From the NCBI RefSeq assembly GCF_000525855.1, contig NZ_AODE01000022.1, forward strand, positions 1 through 64,000: a stretch of DNA of 64,000 nt, read 5' to 3'. Position numbers and translations under genes: made by a program. This stretch comes from Listeria cornellensis FSL F6-0969. Its GTDB lineage: Bacteria; Bacillota; Bacilli; Lactobacillales; Listeriaceae. Position 1 is the stretch's first letter. Each line of letters opens with the position of its first letter. Below, piece by piece: positions 1-7,975 of this stretch. The notes beneath the pieces are model-generated. The model made no database searches. It was not told the DNA's origin and worked only from the letters and a program-made list of their open reading frames with translations.

Positions 1-57
1 AAATTTAATAGCCTTACTCCGAGTGAATATCGAAATAAGGCCATCAATGAAGCGTAG
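1..57 (+). CDS. Transposase OrfB C-terminus, IS3 family (partial)
   Basis: Frame 1 reads KFNSLTPSEYRNKAINEA and then a TAG stop. This is the typical last stretch of an IS3-family OrfB integrase, which ends with a '...LTPxEYR...' motif after the DDE catalytic domain. Only 18 residues are in the window, and the catalytic residues are off the left edge. The family call rests on this motif together with the adjoining IS-like terminus. Confidence 0.6.
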   Translation, partial: KFNSLTPSEYRNKAINEA

Positions 58-146
58 TTGAACAGATAAATATGGTATTTTTGTTCCAAGTCATATTATT
101 TTCTTTTTTGTTTTTTTAGCCTGTCTACTTGACAGGGGGCAGTTCA
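1..146 (+). mobile_element. Right end of an IS3-family insertion sequence (IS150-like)
   Basis: The segment begins inside the last codons of a transposase and ends with a CTGTCTACTTGACAGGGGGC-type terminus finishing near position 146. Read in reverse this begins TGAACTGCCCCC, the usual start of IS3/IS150-group terminal inverted repeats. The rest of the element lies left of the window, so its completeness and target-site duplication cannot be judged. It sits directly downstream of the DUF915 hydrolase gene. Confidence 0.7.
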
Positions 147-173
147 GTATAATCGGACGTAGCGCCTTTTTGT

Positions 174-1059
174 TTATGGCCAGAGAAATTGTTTCACAGC
201 CTTATCAACCTCTTTGTTTTCGTGAAGTTTACTATGTTGCGCCTTACTACCAGTAAACACAAGCTCTTTATAACTAGCGACCTGATCAAAAATAAATTTA
301 CCAGATAACGCACTGGCTAGAGAAACGCTCGTATCACTTTTCGTGCCATCCTGCACATCCCCAGCAATATTCAAAACTTCTAGCGTAGCAGGTAGTGCTT
401 TTTTATTCGTCATAAAATTTTGATACCGTTCTGTTTTCGTCTCAGGGCCATTTTCTGTTAAATCATATGCCGTTTTGCCATCTTCACCAATGACTAGCCC
501 ATTAAAAGGAGCGCCAATAGCAACCAACTTTGTCACCGTTGGAAAATCATCTCTGTCGCTGCCTTCTTCCAAATAACTCACCCAGTCAACACCGCCCATC
601 GAATGACCAACGACATTCACAGTAGGGATATGATACTCGCTTTTGAGTGTACGCATTACATTTTGCAACCAGATCGTTTGATTAGTCAAAGAACTTTTAT
701 TATCCTCAAAAAGGATTTGAATCAACGGTTTTGTCGCAAATTTGTCCCAATCACCAGTTGCTTTCACCTTGCCTTCTGGTGAGACTGAAAGAACGAGCGA
801 GCGAGCGGCATCCCCATTTCTAGCAAGTCGGTCCATCATGTGGCCCATCGAATTTTTCGTTCCAGAATAGCCATGTAGGAACAGTGTTGGTGTCTCGATA
901 CTTTTTACTTGGGCAGCCGCGTCTTTTGTCGCCGTTTTCTTTGCAACATTATCTGTTGTCTGAGGCTTTTTTTTCCGCCGCATCATGCGTGGCAAAGATG
1001 AAGCCGAATCCTACAGCAAAAACCGCTAAAACAGTAAAAACGATTAAAATCTTTTTCAT
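174..1059 (-). CDS. DUF915 alpha/beta hydrolase, surface-anchored or secreted (frameshifted in the assembly)
   Basis: This is an alpha/beta hydrolase of the DUF915 type. The core has 'LFLHGYSGT' (oxyanion region), the nucleophile elbow GHSMGG, and a late His in 'AQHSKLHE'. The substrate is unknown. The open frame to 995 lacks an N-terminus. Upstream, a start at 1059 gives MKKILIVFTVLAVFAVGFGF, a clear signal peptide or anchor. The two parts are in different frames, split at an eight-T run (967-974), and removing one base yields one 294-residue protein. The reconstructed start overlaps the stop of the upstream hydrolase as ATGA, so translation is probably coupled. The family resembles the paired hydrolases lmo0950/lmo0951 that I recall before nagA in L. 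monocytogenes. Confidence 0.8.
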
Positions 1060-1892
1060 TTCGTCGACTCCTTAAATCCCCATAAGAATTTAGCAACATA
1101 GTCATCAACTACCGGTAATTCATGCATGTTACTATGTTTTGCGGTTGGACCGGTCAGCGTGTGGGCCTCTACATATTGATTCGTAAACAGCTCTTTCCCA
1201 TACATGACACTATCAATTTTGACTTCGCCATCACTGTTCGATCCATCTTCCAAATTACCACCAATAATCATAATTCGCGTCGTAGATTTAAGCTTCTGCT
1301 CCATCTGCTTGGCGAACTTAGTATGAATAGCACTCGCGTTTTGCAAATCCACTTCCTGATCGCCGTTTACATACTCTTCCGGATAAAACGGAACCGCTAA
1401 AAAGACGATCTTCTCGACTTCAGGGTAATCCGGGTTATTAGCATAAGAAGCAAGATAAGAAACCCAAGCGCCGCCCCCCATCGAGTGACCAACCGCATTA
1501 AATTTCGTCACATCATAATGGTCTTTCAAGTAGCGCATCACTTTCTTCGTCCATAAGGATTGCTGCGTCACAGTAGCTCGATTATCAGCAAAAACAATAT
1601 TAATAAGTGGATTACCCGCTTCCTTGCTGTTATACGAACCTTTCACAGAGATATCACCAGTTGGACTAACCTTTACAGTCAAAGCATCCGTAGCCCAATC
1701 ATATTTCTGATCGAAACGGCGAATCATCCCATGAAGCGATCTATCCGTGCCACGATACCCATGAATAAAAATGGTCGGTGTCGTACTTTTATTCACCTCC
1801 CGATGCGTTTCATTCAATTGAAGCAATAACAGTACGGAAGCCGCAACAAAAATAGCTGACAACAATCCCATCCATAAACTTTTTTTCCACAT
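1056..1892 (-). CDS. DUF915 alpha/beta hydrolase with N-terminal membrane anchor
   Basis: Paralogue of the next gene downstream (about 278 residues). It has an N-terminal hydrophobic segment (residues about 6-26) followed by 'TIFIHGYRGTDRS', the GHSMGG nucleophile elbow, and a C-terminal 'KHSNMHE' that probably carries the catalytic His. I chose the start at 1892 (MWKKSLWMG) because AGAGGA lies 9 bases upstream; the longer reading to 1961 has no ribosome site. The stop overlaps the start of the second hydrolase. The reading frame is intact, unlike its partner. It is probably an extracytoplasmic lipase or esterase; the physiological substrate is not known to me. Confidence 0.85.
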   Translation of the reverse strand: MWKKSLWMGLLSAIFVAASVLLLLQLNETHREVNKSTTPTIFIHGYRGTDRSLHGMIRRFDQKYDWATDALTVKVSPTGDISVKGSYNSKEAGNPLINIVFADNRATVTQQSLWTKKVMRYLKDHYDVTKFNAVGHSMGGGAWVSYLASYANNPDYPEVEKIVFLAVPFYPEEYVNGDQEVDLQNASAIHTKFAKQMEQKLKSTTRIMIIGGNLEDGSNSDGEVKIDSVMYGKELFTNQYVEAHTLTGPTAKHSNMHELPVVDDYVAKFLWGFKESTK

Positions 1893-1979
1893 AGGCCAAA
1901 TCCTCTTTTCTAAAATAACAATATCTTTATAAAGTATACAAGTTTTTTCGGAAAAACGCATCTTCTATCTATCTTTATT

Positions 1980-2008
1980 TTTACAGCGGAATGTATTTAT
2001 AGTATACT
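1980..2008 (+). promoter_or_regulatory. Sigma-A promoter for the DUF4064 gene
   Basis: TTTACA at 1980-1985 and TATACT at 2003-2008 are separated by 17 bases, about 38 bases before the start codon. It lies in the divergent gap between the hydrolase pair and the membrane-protein gene. Confidence 0.6.
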
Positions 2009-2045
2009 AAAAACAAACATGTAAGAAATGAGGGAGTAGAAGAAT

Positions 2046-2504
2046 ATGATTAAACGTACAGCAGAGGTTGTCCTAGCTGTCATTGGTATGCTTTTCGGAT
2101 TAGTAACCTTAGTTGGGTTTACGGCAATAGGGTTTATCTTAGATAGTGCAGCCAGTACAAAAGAGGGCGTCGCATCTTTCACGCGAAGCTATTACCAAAG
2201 TTTAGAGGAATCAGGTATTGCCGTATCGGATGTGCCGAGCGCGAAGCAAATTCTCGATATGGTGCATACATATGCCATTCTTGCCTTAATTGCAACGATT
2301 GTTTTCACGGTCTTGTTGATTATTGGCCTGATTTGCATTACTGGAAATAAAAAGCCTATCCTAGCTGGATTTATGTTTTTAATTGCAGGTATTATCGTCA
2401 CAATTGGCGGTTTTGTCGTGGCTGGATTCATACCAGGATTACTGTTAGTTATTGCAGCAATACTAAGCTTTGTCCGCAAGCCAAAAGATCCATTTTTAGC
2501 ATAG
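2046..2504 (+). CDS. DUF4064 family membrane protein
   Basis: A 152-residue protein with four predicted membrane segments (about 5-30, 77-97, 103-120 and 122-143) and a polar stretch of about 40 residues (33-70) between the first two, matching the DUF4064 layout. The function is not known. It starts with ATG after GAGGGAG and is the first gene of a rightward group. A similar gene occupies this place between the DUF915 hydrolases and nagA in L. monocytogenes (from memory, lmo0952). Confidence 0.75.
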   Translation: MIKRTAEVVLAVIGMLFGLVTLVGFTAIGFILDSAASTKEGVASFTRSYYQSLEESGIAVSDVPSAKQILDMVHTYAILALIATIVFTVLLIIGLICITGNKKPILAGFMFLIAGIIVTIGGFVVAGFIPGLLLVIAAILSFVRKPKDPFLA

Positions 2505-2608
2505 AATACTATCGTTTTTGTGAACCGTGTCTTTCATCGATGCGGTTTATTTTCATTTAGAGTGGGAAAAGGAAGAGAGATAGCGATTAGGAAGGTGAGG
2601 TATACGAG

Positions 2609-2816
2609 ATGAAGGATAAGAAGCACTGGGTATTGCTCGGAACGGCAGTAGGCGCCATCAGTGGAGTCATTGCATATGTGCTATGGAATCAAAAAACATT
2701 AGATCCATTTGAGGAAGGGAAAGAAGAACTTAATTTGGAAGAAAATAATATGATTTCAGAAGGTGCGATGACGAGTATTGATTATGAAAACAGAAGGCAA
2801 GCGTTAAAAAAAATAA
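2609..2816 (+). CDS. Small single-pass membrane protein (stop displaced by a homopolymer error)
   Basis: The protein has one membrane span (about residues 7-25, 'VLLGTAVGAISGVIAYVLW') followed by an acidic soluble tail, like small YtxH-type envelope proteins. As sequenced, the frame reads through an eight-A run (2806-2813) into the terminator hairpin and stops at 2857. Removing one A gives ...RRQALKK and a TAA at 2814-2816, a 68-residue product ending just before the terminator. I take this as the true end. Role unknown. Confidence 0.6.
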
Positions 2817-2826
2817 TGTTCTTATG

Positions 2827-2864
2827 GCCTACCGCTAAGCATCTTCACTTGCGGTAGGCTTTTT
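2827..2864 (+). terminator. Rho-independent terminator
   Basis: GCCTACCGC (2827-2835) pairs perfectly with GCGGTAGGC (2851-2859), followed by TTTTT. It ends the small membrane-protein transcript. Confidence 0.85.
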
Positions 2865-2877
2865 CATCTCAATATTT

Positions 2878-3123
2878 CTATTCTTTTTCTAAAAGTCGTT
2901 TTCCTTTTGGTGTAATGTGGTAGGTTATATCTTCCAAATGATACACTCGAAATACATAACCGTAACTTTCCAACGTATAGAGGACAACTAAAATTATATC
3001 TTTGCTAAGGTTCGTTTTTCTCTCTATCTGCGTACTTGCTTTATTAAAATGTGTTAGCGATAGACCACCCTCATCTAAATGCCTTAAAATGGTAGTCAAA
3101 TGCTTATTTATTTCTCTTTTCAT
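2878..3123 (-). CDS. Small hypothetical protein, winged-helix-like
   Basis: An 81-residue protein starting MKREINKHLTTILRHLDEGG, preceded by GAGGTG at good spacing. The pattern of short helices, then 'VLYTLESYGYVFRV', then a turn and 'YHITPKGKRLLEKE' resembles small winged-helix domains whose last strand ends in '..LTxxGxxxL', such as YjcQ-like proteins. No family is certain. It stands alone, convergent with the small membrane-protein gene and its terminator. Confidence 0.5.
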   Translation of the reverse strand: MKREINKHLTTILRHLDEGGLSLTHFNKASTQIERKTNLSKDIILVVLYTLESYGYVFRVYHLEDITYHITPKGKRLLEKE

Positions 3124-3548
3124 TTCCCTTTCACCTCTATTTCCATTTGTCCCATTGGTACATTATCCCCTGTACACATACGTTGAAAAAGCCCTTGTTG
3201 TCAAAAAGTTAACAATCACCCCCGATACCTAGAGAATCAATAAGTTCATTGGTTTATCACCCCCATTCCGAGTATAACCTTTGTAAAGAAAAAAATAAAA
3301 ATCAGAATCGATAGAAAGTGTATCGAACAAATCAAAAGGTTAATTTTGCTAGATGATAGTTTTTAAGGTGAGCTAGTAAGTTAGGGCAATATTTGATATA
3401 GTAAGAATAAGAAATCGTATACATAGGATGGACCTATAGAATAGTGGAGTAGGACTCTAGTTGTAGTGAAAGTTCAAACCCGAGTAGCTTACTGAAATCC
3501 GGAATCTATTTTATGATGGTTGTATAGTAAAGCAAGGAGGACATAATC
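3124..3548. other. 425-bp gap upstream of liaI-like gene
   Basis: No convincing gene is seen. It is AT-rich and has repeated GAATA/GTATA-type stretches (for example 'GATATAGTAAG' near 3395 and 'TTGTATAGTAAAG' near 3520), which could hold promoters for the liaIH-like genes. A LiaR operator cannot be assigned with confidence. A strong AAGGAGG ribosome site lies at its right end. Confidence 0.4.
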
Positions 3549-3847
3549 ATGAGAGGAATTATTATTGGCGTATTAGTCGCAGCACTTATTATTGCATCAT
3601 TGTTTTCCTTTGGCCCGCGATTATGGCGGCGCTTGGAGCTGCACTTGGTTATTGGGCTCTAAGAAAATGTATGATAGCAACTAATACAGGCGAAAAGATT
3701 TTATATGGCGTACTTATCGGTGTTGGCGCATTAATCATTTTATCTAATTTGCACGGCGTTCTAACAGTAGCCATTGTTGTAGCATTGATTTATTTCTTAA
3801 CAAAGAATAAGCGTAAAACCACAAATACGAATACATTTGATTACTAA
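3549..3847 (+). CDS. LiaI-like membrane protein (frameshifted in the assembly)
   Basis: A small, very hydrophobic protein: MRGIIIGVLVAALIIASLFSF, then 'AALGAALGYWALRK', then a second span and a short basic tail (KNKRKTT). This is the two-span layout of LiaI and phage-shock-associated membrane proteins, which recruit a PspA/LiaH partner to the membrane. The start at 3549 has AAGGAGG upstream. The frame breaks at a CCC run (3614-3616) where one C seems missing; restoring it gives 99 residues. The next gene is LiaH/PspA-like. From memory, the L. monocytogenes pair lmo0954-lmo0955 is induced by LiaR. Confidence 0.65.
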
Positions 3848-3876
3848 TAGATACGAAACAATTGGAGGAAAAAACA

Positions 3877-4745
3877 ATGACAAACTTTTTTTAATAAATT
3901 CAAACAAGCAGTGAATAACGATTGGGACGCAATGAAAGAAAAGCGCGAAGAGAAGAAACGTAATTCCGTATCTTATTATATGGATCAAACGAAGAAAGAA
4001 ATGAAAGATATTGAGCGTGCGGTTGACAAACAACGCGAGCTGAAATCTTTATTCTATAAAGAGTGCACAGAAATCGAAAAATACATCGAAAAACGTGAAT
4101 ACCAAGCAGGAATCGCGGAAGAAGCTGGCGAAACAAAACTAGCGAACTTCGCAAAAGAAGAAGTAGCACAGTACAAAGAGCAGTTGGCAACCACACAAGG
4201 ACACTATGATAGTGCTTCTGAGCAATTAGATACGTTAGAATTAAAAATGCACGAGATGCGTCTGAAATGGAAGAACCTAAAGACACAACACCTAGCAGAG
4301 ACAGCCGAAAAGAATGCAACAGAAACAGCTGAAAAAATGGATAAAGTCATTCATGATATGAGCTGGGGCAGCGTTACAGACTATCACGAAGCACAGAAAC
4401 AACGCGATCTTGCTAATACAGCTAAAAAAACAAGCAGACATGACAAGTGAACTCTCACAAACATTTGATGAATTAATGGCAGAATTAGAGAAGAAAACGG
4501 CAAAAGGAAAAGAAGCTATCAAAGGAAAGACACAAGATTTCACGCAAATGGTCGATGAAATTATCGAGCGCGAGAAACAAAACTTTAAGAAAAAAGACAA
4601 TGCTTCGATGGAGGAAATGTTAGAGGACTTGGAGCGTGACGCGAAGAAGCAAGCGAAGGAAGACAAGCCAGAAGAAAAGGAAGTTCTTATTCCTGAACTT
4701 GAAAAGAAAGATGTACCAAACGAAGATAAAAATGAGCAAAAATAG
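3877..4745 (+). CDS. LiaH/PspA-family coiled-coil protein (two frameshifts in the assembly)
   Basis: The reconstructed product is about 288 residues, almost entirely charged heptad-rich helix with no membrane segment, as in PspA/IM30/LiaH proteins that coat stressed membranes. It begins MTNFFNKFKQAVNNDWDAM at 3877 after GGAGG. A seven-T run (3886-3892) and a seven-A run (4424-4430) each carry one base too many; correcting both joins three open stretches. The C-terminal part (residues about 185-288) is an extra acidic/basic extension, longer than the B. subtilis LiaH that I recall (about 225 residues). It follows the LiaI-like gene by 29 bases and ends at a strong terminator. Confidence 0.65.
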
Positions 4746-4755
4746 ATAAAGATGT

Positions 4756-4803
4756 AAAGATACAGCTGTTTCTCAGATTGGAGAAGCGCTGTATCTTTTT
4801 TTA
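4756..4803 (+). terminator. Rho-independent terminator after liaH-like gene
   Basis: AAGATACAGC (4757-4766) pairs with GCTGTATCTT (4788-4797), followed by a T-rich tail. Confidence 0.85.
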
Positions 4804-4860
4804 TTTTCAACGTCTAAGGCATAGTTATTGGAATCTAGGGTAAAGAAACAACGTAAAGAG

Positions 4861-4888
4861 TTGCATTTTTTAAAATAAGTTGTATAAT
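4861..4888 (+). promoter_or_regulatory. Sigma-A promoter of nagA-nagB
   Basis: TTGCAT at 4861-4866 and TATAAT at 4883-4888, 16 bases apart and 37 bases ahead of the nagA start codon. The GntR-type operator overlaps the expected transcription start. Confidence 0.7.
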
Positions 4889-4890
4889 AA

Positions 4891-4906
4891 TTGGTATAGA
4901 CCAGTT
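4891..4906 (+). promoter_or_regulatory. NagR/DasR-type operator
   Basis: TTGGTATAGACCAGTT is close to the dre consensus ACTGGTCTAGACCAGT bound by NagR (YvoA) and DasR, GntR/HutC regulators of amino-sugar use. Its position just past the -10 box would block transcription. The gntR gene two genes downstream is the likely source of the repressor. Confidence 0.7.
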
Positions 4907-4925
4907 AGAGAAGGGATGTTTTTAA

Positions 4926-6065
4926 ATGACTTCAAAAGTAATCAAGAACGCAGTAGTGTACACCGGCGATTCCGTTATCGAGGAAGGGTTTGTGAGGTTC
5001 AGTAAGACTGTGAGTGAAGTTGGCCCGATGACAAGCTATCAAGAAGTAGCAGGCGAAGAAGTTGTAGATGCCAAAGGTCAGAAATTAGTACCAGGATTTA
5101 TCGATGTTCACTCGCACGGAGGCTTTGGTTTCGACGCGATGGATGCCGATCCTGTCAAATTAAAAAAACAAGTACAAGGTATGCTGAACGAGGGAATTAC
5201 CACGTACTTCCCAACGACGATGACGCAATCCAGTGAAAATATTGAGAACGCGTTGAAAGTCATTGACGAAGTAGCAAAAGATGAGCCTCTAATCGGTGGA
5301 ATTCATCTGGAAGGTCCTTTTGTGTCACCTGTTTTCAAAGGTGCTCAGCCAGAAGAATATATTACCGCGCCTGACTTGGAACTTTTCAAAAAATGGTTTA
5401 AGGCAAGTGGAGAACGTATTAAATTGGTGACATACGCGCCAGAACACAGTACGTCACCGGCTTTTGAGGATCTTTGTATTGAACTTGGTGTTGTTCCATC
5501 TGTGGGCCATTCTAATGCCGTTCGTGCGGAGTTGATTCACAGCAAGGCGAGCCACGCGACCCATATGTACAATGCGTGTCGTCCGCTACATCACCGCGAA
5601 CCAGGCGTTGTAGGGCACGTTATGTTGGAACCTAGCATCCATGCAGAATTGATTGTAGATGGCATTCACGTGCATCCTGACATGATTAAACTGGCTTACA
5701 ATGTGAAAGGTCCGAAGCGTATTAACATTATTACAGATGCGATGCGTGCAAAAGGAATGCCGGATGGTGACTATGAATTAGGCGGTCAGAAAGTATTTGT
5801 GAAGGATCGCCAAGCGCGTTTGGAAGATGGGACGCTTGCTGGAAGTGTATTAATGTATGATGATGCTTTCCGTAACATGGTGAAATTTACTGGTTGTTCG
5901 ATTGAAGATGCGGTATTAATGTCCTCGGTTAACCAAGCAGAAGAATTTAAATTGGATTCAAAAGGCGGTATTGCAGTAGGTAAAGATGCTGACTTTAATC
6001 TTTTGAATGATGCGCTTGACATTCAAGCAACCTATTCATTCGGGAAAAAACATAGCAAACAATAG
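4926..6065 (+). CDS. nagA: N-acetylglucosamine-6-phosphate deacetylase NagA
   Basis: Cytoplasmic amidohydrolase that removes acetate from GlcNAc-6-P to give glucosamine-6-P, the first committed step of GlcNAc use and wall amino-sugar recycling. It has 379 residues, normal for the family. Visible motifs are 'PGFIDVHSHG' (metal-binding H62, H64), 'GIHLEGPF' (metal-ligand Glu), 'GHSNA', 'ATHMYNACRPLHHREPG' and 'IITDAM' with the catalytic Asp. ATG at 4926 follows AAGGGATG. It is the first gene of an operon with nagB (13-base gap), under the promoter and operator just upstream. Confidence 0.96.
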   Translation: MTSKVIKNAVVYTGDSVIEEGFVRFSKTVSEVGPMTSYQEVAGEEVVDAKGQKLVPGFIDVHSHGGFGFDAMDADPVKLKKQVQGMLNEGITTYFPTTMTQSSENIENALKVIDEVAKDEPLIGGIHLEGPFVSPVFKGAQPEEYITAPDLELFKKWFKASGERIKLVTYAPEHSTSPAFEDLCIELGVVPSVGHSNAVRAELIHSKASHATHMYNACRPLHHREPGVVGHVMLEPSIHAELIVDGIHVHPDMIKLAYNVKGPKRINIITDAMRAKGMPDGDYELGGQKVFVKDRQARLEDGTLAGSVLMYDDAFRNMVKFTGCSIEDAVLMSSVNQAEEFKLDSKGGIAVGKDADFNLLNDALDIQATYSFGKKHSKQ

Positions 6066-6078
6066 GAGGAAATAAATC

Positions 6079-6783
6079 ATGAATATTATTGTAAAAGAGT
6101 CAAAAGCAGAAGCATCAAAAGAAGCTTTTCAACTGATTGAGAAAGCTATCAAAGCCGGTGAGGCAAAAACACTGGGCCTTGCAACCGGAAGTACGCCAAC
6201 CGATTTATATAAAGAGTTTGTGACTAGTGATGTAGATACATCGAACTTGGTTGCTGTGAACTTAGACGAGTACGTTGGGCTTTCAGCGGAAGATCCAAAT
6301 AGCTATCATTTCTATATGAACGAGGCGTTGTTCTTGAAAAAGCCATTTAAAGAAAGCTATTTACCAGACGGTTTAGCGGAAGATGGGGAAGCTGAATGTG
6401 CACGTTATGAGCAAGTTTTGGCAGATCACCCAATTGATATTCAAGTTTTGGGAATCGGTACGAACGCGCATATCGGTTTTAACGAACCTGGAACGCCGTT
6501 TGAAACGCCAACGCATAAAGTTTTGCTAACGGAATCAACACGCGAATCGAACAAGATTTATTTTGAGCATGAAGAAGATGTACCGACACACGCGTATTCG
6601 ATGGGAATTAAGTCGATTATGGGCGCTAAAAAGATTATTTTACTAGCATTTGGCGAAAATAAAGCACAAGCTATCAAAGACACAGTAGAAGGCAAAGTGG
6701 ATGTAAGTATCCCAGCTTCTGTCTTGCAAAATCACCCAGATGTGACGATTGTTGTAGATAAAGCCGCGGCATCTTTGCTATAG
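6079..6783 (+). CDS. nagB: Glucosamine-6-phosphate deaminase NagB
   Basis: Converts glucosamine-6-P to fructose-6-P and ammonia, feeding glycolysis. The 234-residue length matches the short Gram-positive NagB type. Motifs are 'LGLATGSTPTDLY' (phosphate loop), 'VNLDEYVGL' (catalytic Asp) and 'GIGTNAHIGFNEPG', the family signature with the ring-opening His. AGGAGG precedes ATG. It is in one operon with nagA. Confidence 0.96.
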   Translation: MNIIVKESKAEASKEAFQLIEKAIKAGEAKTLGLATGSTPTDLYKEFVTSDVDTSNLVAVNLDEYVGLSAEDPNSYHFYMNEALFLKKPFKESYLPDGLAEDGEAECARYEQVLADHPIDIQVLGIGTNAHIGFNEPGTPFETPTHKVLLTESTRESNKIYFEHEEDVPTHAYSMGIKSIMGAKKIILLAFGENKAQAIKDTVEGKVDVSIPASVLQNHPDVTIVVDKAAASLL

Positions 6784-6859
6784 GGAATAAGCAAGATATT
6801 AGGTGTTTTTCTTCGGATAGGCCATGAATCTTGCTTTCCGCCGATTTATTTGGGTTATG

Positions 6860-6873
6860 TACTAGACTAGTTC
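6860..6873. promoter_or_regulatory. Possible second NagR half-matching operator before gntR
   Basis: TACTAGACTAGTTC upstream of the regulator gene; its complement GAACTAGTCTAGTA shares ACTxGTCTAG with the dre consensus but lacks the second arm. It may allow autoregulation. Weak. Confidence 0.3.
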
Positions 6874-6937
6874 TAGGAATGGCGTAGCTTGGTGTTATAT
6901 GTTATACTTCACTTCTACAAAAAAGAAGGTGTAAATA

Positions 6938-7660
6938 ATGATAGATAAGTCGTCAGGGATTCCGATCTATATTCAAATTCAAGGTGAGATTAAGCAGAAA
7001 GTTGAAGATGGTACGTGGCAAGTTGGCAAAGCAATTCCAGCTGAGAGGCAGTTAGCGGAGATGTTTCATGTGAGCCGAATGACGGTTCGCCAAGCTATTC
7101 AAGGGCTTGTGGATGACACGATTTTGCAACGTCGGGTTGGTGCGGGGACATATATTGCAGAGAAAAAGATGACAGAACATTTAGAAGCGGTTACCAGTTT
7201 CACGAATTTAATGATGCATGAAGGAAAAACGCCATCGTCACGGATTGTTTCCTATGGTATTAGACCTGCAAGCGCGCAGGAACGTGAGGCATTGCAATTA
7301 CCGGAGAACAGTAATGTTATGCGGATTGAACGGATACGTTATGGTGATAAGATACCGATTTTATTTGAAGTCGTGGTTGTTCCGGAAAATATTGCTTCGT
7401 TATTGAATAAAGAAGATATCATGGATTCGCTTTATGAAGCTATTTTGTCGAAGTTGGGTCAAAATATTGGAGAAGCCGAGCAGATTATGGAAGCAGCGCT
7501 TGTATCTGAAAAAGTCGCGCCATATTTGGATGTAAAACTCGGTTCACCGGTGATGAAATTACGCCAAATTACATTTTTACAAGATGGGAAGCCGTTTGAA
7601 TTTACGCGTTCGCAATACGTTGGGAATCGCTTCCAATTTGTAGCGAGAGTGAAACAATAA
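6938..7660 (+). CDS. nagR: GntR/HutC-family repressor, NagR (YvoA)-like
   Basis: A 240-residue transcription factor. Residues about 8-75 form the GntR winged helix ('SGIPIYIQIQGEIKQKVEDG', then 'PAERQLAEMFHVSRMTVRQAI'). Residues about 90-235 form a UTRA effector domain with 'RIERIRYGDKIPILFEVVVVP' and a C-terminal 'GKPFEFTRSQYVGNRFQF'. Linkage to nagA-nagB and the dre-like site point to a repressor of GlcNAc genes that responds to an amino-sugar phosphate. The ATG follows AAGAAGGTG. It is separated from nagB by 154 bases, so it may have its own promoter. Confidence 0.88.
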   Translation: MIDKSSGIPIYIQIQGEIKQKVEDGTWQVGKAIPAERQLAEMFHVSRMTVRQAIQGLVDDTILQRRVGAGTYIAEKKMTEHLEAVTSFTNLMMHEGKTPSSRIVSYGIRPASAQEREALQLPENSNVMRIERIRYGDKIPILFEVVVVPENIASLLNKEDIMDSLYEAILSKLGQNIGEAEQIMEAALVSEKVAPYLDVKLGSPVMKLRQITFLQDGKPFEFTRSQYVGNRFQFVARVKQ

Positions 7661-7715
7661 AAAGACTGGAGTAGTCAAGCATAAAATTATGTCTTGACTA
7701 TTCCAGTCTTTATTT
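7661..7715 (+). terminator. Rho-independent terminator after nagR
   Basis: A 19-base arm (7661-7679) pairs with 7693-7711 with a single G-U wobble, followed by TATTTT. It separates the nag locus from the copper-type genes. Confidence 0.85.
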
Positions 7716-7774
7716 TGCCTGTTTTTATGGGATAAAGAACAAGATGTGTGTTAGGGTTGCGTTTGTGATCCCTA

Positions 7775-7800
7775 TTGACGCAAAGTTATGGGATTATAAT
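7775..7800 (+). promoter_or_regulatory. Possible promoter for the CopCD-YcnI genes
   Basis: TTGACG (7775-7780) and TATAAT (7795-7800) occur with a short 14-base spacer, in the 260-base gap before the CopCD gene. Good hexamers but poor spacing suggest either an activator-dependent promoter or a chance match. I see no other feature in this gap, and no copper-box palindrome. Confidence 0.35.
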
Positions 7801-7975
7801 GTGGCGCTTCATTGGAATGTCGTTGCGTACACACAGGTTTAGGAATTTTGAAGATGAAAGGAGGTTGGAGTCTTGTGAGGCTTTCGACTTTTGTGAAGCA
7901 AATTAATTTCGCAAAGACGAGACGCGTGTTATCTTAGAGGGTAGGAAGTTTTCGTTAAGAAGGAGTCGGTGGCAG

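Noticed and set aside
4292-4810. 172-codon frame antisense to the liaH-like gene
   Set aside because: It starts inside the terminator hairpin region and is a Ser/Phe-rich mirror of a Lys/Glu-rich coiled coil.
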